Made by a program: the position numbers and the translations under genes. From Verrucomicrobiia bacterium (GTDB lineage Bacteria; Verrucomicrobiota; Verrucomicrobiia; Limisphaerales; UBA11358), in the NCBI GenBank assembly GCA_030044395.1, contig JASHVW010000278.1:1-10236 (forward strand): a DNA stretch of 10,236 bases. The letters are read 5' to 3'. A model generated the notes under the pieces. That model was not told the origin of the DNA. It saw only the letters and a list, made by a program, of their open reading frames with translations, and made no database searches. Below are positions 1 through 7,160 of the stretch, piece by piece (the stretch's first letter is position 1; each line of letters starts with the position of its first letter).

Positions 1-1
1 G

Positions 2-367
2 ATTTTGCAGTTGATTCCGCACGCGCGGGTGGGTTTCATTGGGTTGAAACGGGAAGAGAGCACGTTGCGCGCGCAGTTTTATCACAAGAGTTTCCCGAAG
101 AACCTGGGAAACTTTGAAGTGGTTTTGATTGACCCGATGTTGGCCACGGGGGGAAGCGCTGTCGCCGCGATGAATTTGCTCACGGAACAAGGCGCGAGGC
201 ACATCCGGCTGGTCAATTTGGTTGCCGCGCCTGAGGGCATCCGGCATGCACGAAGCCATTATCCGCGCGTGCCGATCTTTACGGCCGCGGTTGACAAAAA
301 ACTGAACGAGTGCGGTTACATTTTGCCCGGTTTGGGCGATGCGGGCGATCGGTTGTTTGGAACTTGA
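2..367 (+). CDS. upp: Uracil phosphoribosyltransferase, C-terminal part (5' truncated by window edge)
   Basis: UPRT makes UMP and pyrophosphate from uracil and PRPP, the cytoplasmic pyrimidine salvage step. The open frame runs to the left edge, so the real start lies outside; about 121 residues of a usual ~208 are visible. The PRPP-binding loop DPMLATGGS is intact (bases ~131-157). The segment LVAAPEGI and the uracil-binding C-terminal signature YILPGLGDAGDRLFGT, ending directly at the stop codon, are also intact. The stretch that usually reads GLYRDxxTL is here GLKREESTL, and the following residues are divergent, but spacing to the PRPP loop appears unchanged. The next gene begins 61 bases downstream on the same strand, so co-transcription is possible. 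The C-terminal signature makes the identification secure. Another phosphoribosyltransferase, apt, lies about 3 kb downstream. Confidence 0.95.
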   Translation: MLQLIPHARVGFIGLKREESTLRAQFYHKSFPKNLGNFEVVLIDPMLATGGSAVAAMNLLTEQGARHIRLVNLVAAPEGIRHARSHYPRVPIFTAAVDKKLNECGYILPGLGDAGDRLFGT

Positions 368-428
368 AGTCTCCTCATCCTGGAGTCGGGCGGATCGTGA
401 CAAGGATGCGGTGGAGAAGAATTTTAAA

Positions 429-1553
429 ATGTCAGAAACGTTGCTCATTGTCGCCGACAGCGAACGTGACGCGAACATGCTTTATGCCACCGGCTTGTTC
501 GTGCCCGACCCCTTCATCTACCTCAGTTTCGACCGCCGTCCCGTGCTGGTGATGAGTGATCTGGAGATTGACCGCGCCCGGGCTAACGCGCCGCATTGCC
601 GCGTGGTCTCGTTAAGCGAAATTCAACGCAAGTTGCGGCGTGAAGGCGTCAAGCAGCCCAAATTCGCCCAGGTGATCCGCCACGTCCTGCGTGAGAAAAA
701 AATCCACCGGACCATCGTGCCGGATAACTTTCCCGTGGGACTGGCCCGGCAATTAAAGAAACTCGGCGTCAAAGTCAAACCGGAAGCAAATATTTTCCCG
801 AGGCGCGAATTCAAAAATGCCGATGAAGTGCGGAAAATTTCCGCCGCGCTGATGATGGCCGAAGTGGGGATGGCCGAAGGAATGCAGGCGCTGCGCCTGT
901 CCAAAATTGACAAGCGGCGGCGGTTGATATACCGCGGGACACCCCTCACCTCCGAACGGCTGCGCGCAATTATTGACTGCGCTATTTTGCAGGCCAGCGG
1001 GCTGGCCGCCAATACCATCGTCGCAGGGGGAAAGCAGGGCTGCGACCCTCACGAACGCGGTTTTGGCCCGTTACGCGCCAACGAGCCGATTATTCTCGAT
1101 ATTTTTCCGCGATCACAAAGGACCGGCTATTTTGGCGACATCACCCGCACAGTAGTCCGCGGCCGCGCCGGCGAACCAGTGCGAAAACTTTATGAGACGG
1201 TTCTCCACGCGCAAAAAGTCGCCTTCGCCAGGATGCGCGCCGGGACGGCGACCTCGGAAATCCACAAGGTTGTCCAGGATCTATTTGTGAAGCGCGGTTA
1301 CAAGACCGGACGGCGTGACGGACACATGGAGGGATTCTTCCACGGAACCGGGCACGGGCTGGGACTGGAAATTCATGAAGCGCCACGTGTCGGCGTCAGT
1401 TCGCCTGGCAAGCTGAAAGCTGGCCACGTAGTGACGGTCGAGCCGGGACTTTATTATCCCGAACTTGGCGGCGTGCGGTTGGAAGACGTGGCGCTCATCA
1501 CGGGCGACAGCGCAAAGAACCTGACTCGCTTCGAAAAAGTACTGGAACTTTAG
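429..1553 (+). CDS. M24-family metallopeptidase (Xaa-Pro aminopeptidase / prolidase-like)
   Basis: 374 residues. It probably cleaves Xaa-Pro bonds of peptides in the cytoplasm with a dinuclear metal centre. Residues ~1-130 form a creatinase-type N-terminal domain; ~130-374 form the pita-bread catalytic domain. All five expected metal ligands are visible: D224 (ILDIFP), D237 (GDITRT), H309 (HGTGHGLG), E338 (TVEPG) and E352 (RLEDV). The accessory histidines H208 (CDPHERG) and H316 (EIHE) are also present. The ATG at 429 is chosen because the N-terminal domain begins there (MSETLLIVAD) and a GGAG sits 12 bases upstream (413-416). A longer in-frame ATG at 339 would overlap upp by 29 bases and add 30 low-complexity residues. 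Substrate (dipeptide versus longer peptide, hence PepQ versus PepP) cannot be decided from sequence. It is followed by 149 non-coding bases. Confidence 0.9.
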   Translation: MSETLLIVADSERDANMLYATGLFVPDPFIYLSFDRRPVLVMSDLEIDRARANAPHCRVVSLSEIQRKLRREGVKQPKFAQVIRHVLREKKIHRTIVPDNFPVGLARQLKKLGVKVKPEANIFPRREFKNADEVRKISAALMMAEVGMAEGMQALRLSKIDKRRRLIYRGTPLTSERLRAIIDCAILQASGLAANTIVAGGKQGCDPHERGFGPLRANEPIILDIFPRSQRTGYFGDITRTVVRGRAGEPVRKLYETVLHAQKVAFARMRAGTATSEIHKVVQDLFVKRGYKTGRRDGHMEGFFHGTGHGLGLEIHEAPRVGVSSPGKLKAGHVVTVEPGLYYPELGGVRLEDVALITGDSAKNLTRFEKVLEL

Positions 1554-1702
1554 GTGTGCCATTCGCCCATTGGGTGAGCCGCTGTGGCGCTGAAGGATCC
1601 CCCACCCCGCTCGAATTTGTTTGATTTTACGGGTGTTTTGAGGTGGCATAAAACCGGCTGGTTGAATAAAAGCAGCCGTGTGCTGTCAAACGAATTGATT
1701 TT
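1554..1702. other. Intergenic gap between M24 peptidase and YugP-like peptidase
   Basis: 149 bases with no ORF supported by homology. The left half is GC-rich (CCCCCACCCCGC near 1600) and the right half AT-rich (from about 1615), the usual look of a region containing a promoter for the next gene. I could not find a well-spaced -35/-10 pair, a strong hairpin followed by a T run, or a good Shine-Dalgarno before 1703, so no specific site is claimed. Confidence 0.4.
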
Positions 1703-2413
1703 ATGATGTTTTTTGATCCAATGTGGTTCGTAATTATGGGTCCCGCATTGCTACTCGGCATCTGGGCACAGTTTAAATTGCACCACGCTTACAGCAAGTA
1801 CAGCCAGGTGCCGGTGGATTCGGGCATGACTGGCGCGCAAGCGGCGCGAGAAATTCTGGACCGCGCCGGCCTGAATGACGTGTCGGTCGAGGAAATTCCC
1901 GGCCAATTAAGCGACCACTACGATCCCTTGAAGCGGGCCTTGTTTTTATCATCGGACATTTTCCGTGGCCAATCAGTCGCCGCCGTTGGCGTGGCGGCCC
2001 ATGAATCCGGCCACGCGCTGCAACATCAGGCCTCTTACAGTCTGTTAAACGCACGTATGGCACTGGTACCTGTAACTAATTTTGCCAGTTCAGCAAGTGG
2101 TTTAATAATTGGGGGAGGCTTTTTGCTTGCTTATTTAGGCATGATTAGCCCGCACTTCTTTTCATCAATCATTTGGATTGGAATTATTTTGTTTTCGGCG
2201 GTTGCCCTGTTTCAACTGGTCACTTTGCCGGTGGAATACGACGCCAGCCGCCGGGCCAAGGAGCAATTATTCCGGCTGGGCCTGGTGCATGAACATGAAC
2301 GCGCCGGGGTCAGCAAAGTATTGAACGCCGCCGCGCTGACTTACGTTGCGGCGCTGGTCAGCTCGATTTTGCAATTGCTTTATTACATCACCCTCGCGCG
2401 CAACCGCCGGTAA
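1703..2413 (+). CDS. YugP-like integral membrane zinc metallopeptidase (Zn_peptidase_2 family)
   Basis: 236 residues, typical of the family named after Bacillus YugP; its physiological substrate is, as far as I know, unestablished. The zinc-binding helix is AAHESGHALQH with H100, E101 and H104. The likely third ligand is E178 in LPVEYDAS, the conserved family block. Hydrophobic segments lie at ~8-24, ~128-147, ~153-175 and ~207-229, so the active site is placed next to the membrane. The conserved first soluble block includes MTGAQAAREILDRAGL (42-57) and DHYDP (71-75). Two consecutive ATGs (1703, 1706) are possible starts and neither has a clear Shine-Dalgarno; the first is taken. It stands 149 bases after the M24 gene and 64 bases before the sigma factor. 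Proximity to the sigma gene does not show that it activates it, since no anti-sigma factor is visible. Confidence 0.92.
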   Translation: MMFFDPMWFVIMGPALLLGIWAQFKLHHAYSKYSQVPVDSGMTGAQAAREILDRAGLNDVSVEEIPGQLSDHYDPLKRALFLSSDIFRGQSVAAVGVAAHESGHALQHQASYSLLNARMALVPVTNFASSASGLIIGGGFLLAYLGMISPHFFSSIIWIGIILFSAVALFQLVTLPVEYDASRRAKEQLFRLGLVHEHERAGVSKVLNAAALTYVAALVSSILQLLYYITLARNRR

Positions 2414-2455
2414 TTTCAAGATGCTTTTTTCTTGCCAGTTGCGTTTTCGCGCTTA

Positions 2456-2469
2456 AGGTGTCTGCACCT
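2456..2469 (+). promoter_or_regulatory. Small hairpin covering the only SD-like sequence before the sigma gene
   Basis: AGGTG (2456-2460), loop TCTG, CACCT (2465-2469): a perfect 5-bp stem. The AAGGTG at 2455-2460 is the only Shine-Dalgarno-like sequence upstream of the ATG at 2478, and it is about 17 bases away, longer than usual. If it is used at all, the hairpin would hide it and also bring it spatially closer. A short stem like this can arise by chance. Confidence 0.3.
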
Positions 2470-2477
2470 GCATATTT

Positions 2478-3476
2478 ATGGCGGCGAAACGACCAAAGGC
2501 GGCCAAACCGAGGCGACGTGAAAACCATTCCGTGCCTGTGCCCCAACCCGTCGCCCTCAACCTTCCGATCGAAGAGGAATCCAAGAAATCCGAAGGCGAT
2601 ACCACGACGTTTATCCGGCACATGCACCAGGAAGCCGAGCGTTACAACGGTGACACGGCGATCAAGCTCTATCTTCGGGAAATCGGGCAGGTGAGATTGC
2701 TCACCCCTCAAGAGGAGATTGAACTGGCGGCGCGGATCAAGAAAGGTGACAAGAAGGCCCGTGAACAGATGATCAAGGCGAATTTGCGCCTGGTCGTTAA
2801 AATCGCGCGCGATTATGAAGGCATCGGCCTGCCGTTGCTGGATTTGATCAGCGAAGGCAACATCGGCTTGATGAAAGCGGTTGAGCGGTTCGACCCCAAA
2901 AAAGGCGGCAAACTTTCCACTTATGGCTCGTGGTGGATCAAGCAAGCCATCAAGCGTGCGCTCGCCAACCAGTCCAAAACCATCCGCCTGCCGGTGCATC
3001 TGGTGGACAAAATATCCAAGATGCGGCGCGTGGGGATGAAGTTGCAGGAGGAGCTGGGCCGCGAGCCGACCGATGAGGAATTGGCGGACGAATTGGGCAT
3101 GACCGCCGCGCGTGTCCGGCAAATGCGCCTGGCCGCCATCCGGCCAGCCTCTCTCGACGCTCCGATTGGCGACGATGAATCGAACAATTTTGCCGACGTC
3201 GTCGAGGATGAAAACGCGATCACGCCTTATGAAAACCTCGAAGACAAAACCGTCACCGGCATGTTGCAGGAGATGGTCCAACTTCTGGATGACCGCGAAG
3301 CCACCATTTTGCGCTATCGCTTTGGGTTGGACGGCGGCACGGAAAAAACGCTCGAAGAGGTCGGCGTAAAATTTGGCGTTACGCGCGAGCGCGTCCGGCA
3401 GATTCAGAACCTGGCGCTGAAGAAATTGCGCAAAATGATCGAGAAGCTCGAAGCCCAAAAGAACAAGGAAGAATAA
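2478..3476 (+). CDS. RpoD/SigA-family RNA polymerase sigma factor, lacking region 1.1
   Basis: 332 residues; a sigma-70 subunit that directs RNA polymerase to promoters. A basic, probably disordered N-terminus (1-57) replaces region 1.1. Region 1.2 is at ~58-90 (AIKLYLREIGQVRLLT), region 2 at ~94-170 with the core-binding block DLISEGNIGLMKAVERFDP and the -10 recognition helix STYGSWWIKQAIKRAL, region 3 at ~172-245 including GREPTDEEL and the finger-like SLDAPIGDDES, and region 4 at ~258-320 with the helix-turn-helix TLEEVGVKFGVTRERVRQI. Aromatic W152 and W153 and Q156 of the -10 helix are conserved. K159 stands where E. coli sigma-70 has T440, and L146 where it has F427. Size and missing region 1.1 suit either a compact primary sigma or a group 2 (stationary-phase or stress) sigma; I lean to group 2. 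The stop codon is directly followed by the apt ATG. Confidence 0.93.
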   Translation: MAAKRPKAAKPRRRENHSVPVPQPVALNLPIEEESKKSEGDTTTFIRHMHQEAERYNGDTAIKLYLREIGQVRLLTPQEEIELAARIKKGDKKAREQMIKANLRLVVKIARDYEGIGLPLLDLISEGNIGLMKAVERFDPKKGGKLSTYGSWWIKQAIKRALANQSKTIRLPVHLVDKISKMRRVGMKLQEELGREPTDEELADELGMTAARVRQMRLAAIRPASLDAPIGDDESNNFADVVEDENAITPYENLEDKTVTGMLQEMVQLLDDREATILRYRFGLDGGTEKTLEEVGVKFGVTRERVRQIQNLALKKLRKMIEKLEAQKNKEE

Positions 3477-4007
3477 ATGCCCGCTGTTACTCCCGCCGAA
3501 ATCGCAGCCGCCATCCGCAACGTGCCTGATTTTCCGAAGGCGGGAATCCAATTCAAAGACATCACTCCTCTTCTCGCCGACGCGCGGCTTTTTGCCGGCA
3601 CGATTGATTTGCTCTGCGATGGATTTAAGCCGGGCGCGGTGGACGCGGTGGTGGGAATTGACGCGCGCGGGTTTATTTTTGCCGCCGCCGCCGCCGTGAA
3701 GCTGGGGGCGGGCTTTGTGCCCGTCCGCAAAAAGGGCAAGCTGCCGTATCAGACACATGAGGAGGAATATTCGCTCGAATACGGCACGGCCACTGTGGCC
3801 ATGCACGTGGACGCGCTCAAACCCGGCGCGCGCGTGCTGTTGATTGACGACCTGCTGGCCACCGGCGGAACGGCCGCCGCCGCGGCTTCACTCGTTAAAA
3901 AATTGAACGCGCAAATTCTCGAAGTCAGTTTCCTGATTGAATTGAAATTCTTGAACGGACGGGAAAAATTGAAGGGTTATGAGGTGAGTTCGCTGGTCGT
4001 TTATTAA
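3477..4007 (+). CDS. apt: Adenine phosphoribosyltransferase
   Basis: 176 residues, normal for APRT, which converts adenine plus PRPP to AMP and pyrophosphate in purine salvage. Visible signatures: the N-terminal FPKAGIQFKDITPLL (19-33), which covers the adenine site region; GIDARGFIFA (60-69); the flexible loop VRKKGKLPYQT (83-93); and the PRPP-binding motif VLLIDDLLATGGTAAAA (120-136). Five alanines at 69-73 come from a GCC run near 3680 and sit at a normally alanine-rich position. The ATG follows the sigma stop codon with no spacer (TAA-ATG), and AAGGAAG inside the sigma C-terminal codons serves as ribosome binding site, so translation of the two is very likely coupled. The next gene starts 45 bases downstream. 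Confidence 0.95.
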   Translation: MPAVTPAEIAAAIRNVPDFPKAGIQFKDITPLLADARLFAGTIDLLCDGFKPGAVDAVVGIDARGFIFAAAAAVKLGAGFVPVRKKGKLPYQTHEEEYSLEYGTATVAMHVDALKPGARVLLIDDLLATGGTAAAAASLVKKLNAQILEVSFLIELKFLNGREKLKGYEVSSLVVY

Positions 4008-4052
4008 GCAATTCAGTTTTCCAATCCGCGATTTCCGGCTATCGTCCCGGCA

Positions 4053-6290
4053 ATGCATTGGCTGCAATCGCTCGACACAAGCCTGTTTTATTTTATCAAC
4101 CGTTCGATGAGCAATCCGCTCTTCGACCGGTTGATGCCGATTCTGAGCGGCGGCAACGGCGCGATGCGGATATTTGTGCCGGCGGCATTTCTCGCGGCCC
4201 TCGCCGCGGTTTTTTTTGGCAATGCCCGGGCGCGCCTGTGCGCGTTGATGATTGTGCTCGTCGTCGCCCTCGGCGACCCGCTCGTCATCAATACCATCAA
4301 GCACGCCGTCGCCCGTCCGCGCCCCTGCATTGCCCTGCCGGATGCAATAGCGCGGATCGGGCGGACGAACTCCGGCAGCATGCCGTCGGCGCACGCCGCC
4401 AACTGGTTCGCGGCCACCATGGTCGTCTTTCTCTTCAACCAAAAAAAATACCGGCTCACGGTGCCGGTATTGTGCATGGCGCTGGCCGTTTCCTTTTCAC
4501 GTGTCTATAACGGCGTCCATTATCCCAGCGACGTTTTGGCCGGCGCGATTCTCGGCGCGGGTTACGCCGTGGCCCTTGTGGTGGCACTCCAGGCCGCCTG
4601 GAATTTCATTGGTAAAAGATGGTTTCCTCTCTGGCATGAACGCCTGCCCGTATTGCTGAATCCGCCGCCGAAGAGAGCGCAGGTTTCAGAACGGTCCTCT
4701 GAAACTGAATGGCTTCGGCTCGGCTATCTTTTGATTTTTGTTTCGCTGGTTGGCCACTGGATTTATCTGGCCAGCGGCGCAATTGAATTGAGCCAGGACG
4801 AAGCCTATCAATGGGTTTGGTCAAAGCACCTCGCCCTCTCCTATTACAGTAAGCCTCCGGGCATCGCCTTCATTCAATTTGCCGGCACGTTCATTTTCGG
4901 CGACACCGCGTTCGGCGTTCGCTTTTTCCCTCCGCTGTTCGCCGCTATTTTGAGTATTATTGCACTCCGTTTTTTTGCCCGGGAAGTCAATACCCGCGCA
5001 GGATTCTGGCTTTTATTCGCGGTCAACGCCGTTCCCCTGCTTGGCGTTGGCACGATTTTGATGACCATTGACCCCCCTCTTGTCCTTTGCTGGGCCTGGG
5101 CGATGTTCGCCGGTTGGCGGGCAATCCAACCATCCGGGAAAACGAGCGATTGGTTGATCGTCGGCCTGGCGATGGGCCTGGCTTTCCTGTGCAAATACAG
5201 CGCACTTTATCAAATCGTTTGCTTCGGAATTTTCATGGCGCTTTGGCCTCCGGCTTTGATTCATCTAAGAAGGCCCGGCCCGTGGCTGGCGCTGCTCATC
5301 CTTGCTCTATGCACTCTGCCGGTAATTATTTGGAATGCGCAGCACCATTGGATTACCGTAACCCACGTCGCGGGCAACGCCGGGCTGGAATCGCGCTGGC
5401 ATCCAACCCTGCGATTTTTTTGGGACTTTTTGTTCAGTGAAGCTGCCCTGCTCAATCCGCTATTCTACATCGCCGCAATCTGGGCGGCAATCGGCTGCTG
5501 GAAGTCCCGGCGCACCCATCCGCTGTGGCTTTATTTTTTCTGCATGAGCATGCCGGTCTGGGTCGGCCACTTGCTGTGGTCGTTTCATTCCCGCATCCAG
5601 CCAAATTGGCTCGCGCCTGCCGTCATCCCCGCATTTTGCCTGATGGCCGCATATTGGGACGCCCGCTGGCGCGCGGGTGCGCGCCTGGTCAAACCGGTCC
5701 TGGCCACCGGCTTAATGCTCGGCCTTGCCGCCATTGCCATCATGTATCAGACAGATTTGGTGAGGAAACTGACCGGCCATTTTCTTCCCGGCGAAAAAGA
5801 TCCCTCGCGCCGCGTCCGCGCCTGGAAACAAACCGCTGACGTGGTCGAAAATGCACGGGAAAAACTGGCGGCCGATGGCAAACCCGCATTCATCATATGC
5901 GATCACTACGGCATCACCGGTTTGTTTTCTTTTTACTTGCCCGAAGCCAGGGCCGCCGTCAAATCCGAGCCGCTGGTCTATTCGATGGATTCGGCCGCGC
6001 CTGCAAACCAGTTCTATTTCTGGCCGGAGTTCAATTATCCCGCCACGCGGCAGGGTCAGAATGCGATATTCGTCTCCCAAGTTGACCCCTATCTGCTGGA
6101 GAACGGCTGGATTTGGAAATGGCTGGACGGTAAACCGCTTCAATACAAATACATCCCGCCGTCTCCATCCCTGCCCGATGAAATCAGCGGGGAATTTAAA
6201 TCCGTGACAGATCTTGGCGACCGCGAAATCAAAATCGGCGATCGCGTTTTCCACCGTTTCCATCTGTGGGCCTGCTATGATCTGAAATAG
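4053..6290 (+). CDS. Fusion of PAP2 lipid phosphatase and ArnT/PMT-like membrane glycosyltransferase
   Basis: 745 residues in one uninterrupted frame. Residues ~1-185 are a PAP2 (PgpB/LpxE-like) membrane phosphatase with all three catalytic motifs: K83-x6-R90-P91, P111-SA-H114, and S149-R150-x5-H156-x3-D160. A cytoplasmic-looking linker (~186-220) leads to a PMT_2/ArnT-like GT-C transferase (~221-570) with about a dozen hydrophobic helices. This has the catalytic-loop motif SQDEAYQWVWSKHLALSYYS (D249 as likely base), KPPG (267-270) and the second acidic motif TIDPP (338-342). Residues ~575-745 form a soluble, probably periplasmic C-terminal domain. Such transferases use polyprenyl-phosphate sugars as donors. 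The phosphatase could remove a phosphate from lipid A or from undecaprenyl pyrophosphate. The acceptor and sugar cannot be read from sequence. The start is weakly supported: no clear Shine-Dalgarno, 45 bases after apt. The stop abuts the next ATG. Confidence 0.88.
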   Translation: MHWLQSLDTSLFYFINRSMSNPLFDRLMPILSGGNGAMRIFVPAAFLAALAAVFFGNARARLCALMIVLVVALGDPLVINTIKHAVARPRPCIALPDAIARIGRTNSGSMPSAHAANWFAATMVVFLFNQKKYRLTVPVLCMALAVSFSRVYNGVHYPSDVLAGAILGAGYAVALVVALQAAWNFIGKRWFPLWHERLPVLLNPPPKRAQVSERSSETEWLRLGYLLIFVSLVGHWIYLASGAIELSQDEAYQWVWSKHLALSYYSKPPGIAFIQFAGTFIFGDTAFGVRFFPPLFAAILSIIALRFFAREVNTRAGFWLLFAVNAVPLLGVGTILMTIDPPLVLCWAWAMFAGWRAIQPSGKTSDWLIVGLAMGLAFLCKYSALYQIVCFGIFMALWPPALIHLRRPGPWLALLILALCTLPVIIWNAQHHWITVTHVAGNAGLESRWHPTLRFFWDFLFSEAALLNPLFYIAAIWAAIGCWKSRRTHPLWLYFFCMSMPVWVGHLLWSFHSRIQPNWLAPAVIPAFCLMAAYWDARWRAGARLVKPVLATGLMLGLAAIAIMYQTDLVRKLTGHFLPGEKDPSRRVRAWKQTADVVENAREKLAADGKPAFIICDHYGITGLFSFYLPEARAAVKSEPLVYSMDSAAPANQFYFWPEFNYPATRQGQNAIFVSQVDPYLLENGWIWKWLDGKPLQYKYIPPSPSLPDEISGEFKSVTDLGDREIKIGDRVFHRFHLWACYDLK

Positions 6291-7136
6291 ATGACCGAAA
6301 TAATCCTTCCAGTCCGCGATTATGACCTCGAAGCCACGCTTGATTCGGGCCAGGTTTTTCACTGGCAACAAAAGGGTGATTCATGGATCGGCGTCGTCAG
6401 CAACCGTTGGGTCCGCCTGACAAAGAGGCCGGGAGAAATCCTTGCGGAAGCCATCGCGCCTCAAGATTGGAATTGGCTTCGGGAATTTCTGCAAACGGAA
6501 GTTGATTTGGGAAAAATCCTTAAAACATTTCCAGACGACGAACCGATGAACGCAGCCGTTGCCGCGTGTCGCGGGCTGCGGGTTTTGCGGCAGGCGCCGT
6601 GGGAATGCCTCGCCTCATTCATTTTGTCTTCCACGAAGCAAATCGTCCAAATCCGGCAGGTTGTTTCAAGTCTGTGCGAGTGTTTCGGCGACGAACTTCA
6701 ACCGCGGCCGCCGGAGGGTCCCATTTACTCCTTTCCACGACCGGAGCAGATCGCGGGTGTAACCGAAGCGCAATTGCGGAATTGCAAGATGGGGTTTCGG
6801 GCGCCGAATCTTTTGGCCGTGGCACGACAAATCGTGGAAGGCGACCTCGATCTGGAACAAATCCGTCGGATGGATTATTCGGACGCGCGCGCCGAATTGG
6901 TGAAATTGCGCGGGGTAGGTGGGAAAATCGCCGATTGCGTCCTGCTGTTTGCCTACGGATTCGATTCCGCATTTCCGGTGGATATCTGGGTTGAGCGCGC
7001 GTTGCGGCAATTGTATTTTCCGGGCCGTCGTGTCAGCGAAAAGAGACTGCGCCAGTTTTCCGCCACGCACTTCGGGCCGCACGCCGGTTACGCCCAGCAA
7101 TATCTTTTCCATTACATGCGGACGAAATTGAACTAA
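6291..7136 (+). CDS. OGG1-like 8-oxoguanine DNA glycosylase/AP lyase (HhH-GPD superfamily)
   Basis: 281 residues. It likely excises 8-oxoguanine from DNA and nicks the abasic site. The N-terminal OGG_N fold carries LDSGQVFHW (17-25), matching the human OGG1 Gly42 region. The helix-hairpin-helix LRGVGGKIADC (206-216) contains the catalytic lysine K212 and C216. PVDIWVERAL (229-238) carries the catalytic aspartate D231. GYAQQYLF (266-273) keeps the equivalents of human Q315 and F319, which recognise the oxidised base. This makes OGG1 a better assignment than AlkA. Positions that in human OGG1 read the opposite cytosine are altered: SSTKQIVQI (113-121) replaces SSNNNIARI, so N149 and R154 are lost, and Y203 is F169; R204 is kept as R170. 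The ATG directly follows the TAG of the preceding gene, indicating translational coupling. Confidence 0.88.
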   Translation: MTEIILPVRDYDLEATLDSGQVFHWQQKGDSWIGVVSNRWVRLTKRPGEILAEAIAPQDWNWLREFLQTEVDLGKILKTFPDDEPMNAAVAACRGLRVLRQAPWECLASFILSSTKQIVQIRQVVSSLCECFGDELQPRPPEGPIYSFPRPEQIAGVTEAQLRNCKMGFRAPNLLAVARQIVEGDLDLEQIRRMDYSDARAELVKLRGVGGKIADCVLLFAYGFDSAFPVDIWVERALRQLYFPGRRVSEKRLRQFSATHFGPHAGYAQQYLFHYMRTKLN

Positions 7137-7160
7137 GTTTCGCGACGAAGATCCCGAGTA

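Noticed and set aside
339..428. N-terminal extension of the M24 peptidase from an ATG at 339
   Set aside because: The added 30 residues are not like the creatinase-type N-terminus, would overlap upp, and a better-placed ATG with GGAG upstream exists at 429.
2414..2436. T6 run after the YugP-like gene as an intrinsic terminator
   Set aside because: No stable GC-rich stem precedes it; the only pairing (CAAGA with TCTTG) encloses the T run in its loop.
2388..3806. A 472-codon open frame on the minus strand
   Set aside because: It lies opposite the clearly homologous sigma factor and apt genes, has a composition with no recognisable motifs, and is explained by the codon bias of the plus strand.
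4053..6290. The PAP2/glycosyltransferase fusion as a sequencing artefact joining two genes
   Set aside because: The frame is continuous through a plausible linker (~186-220), both halves are complete, and no stop, overlapping start or frame change is seen between them.
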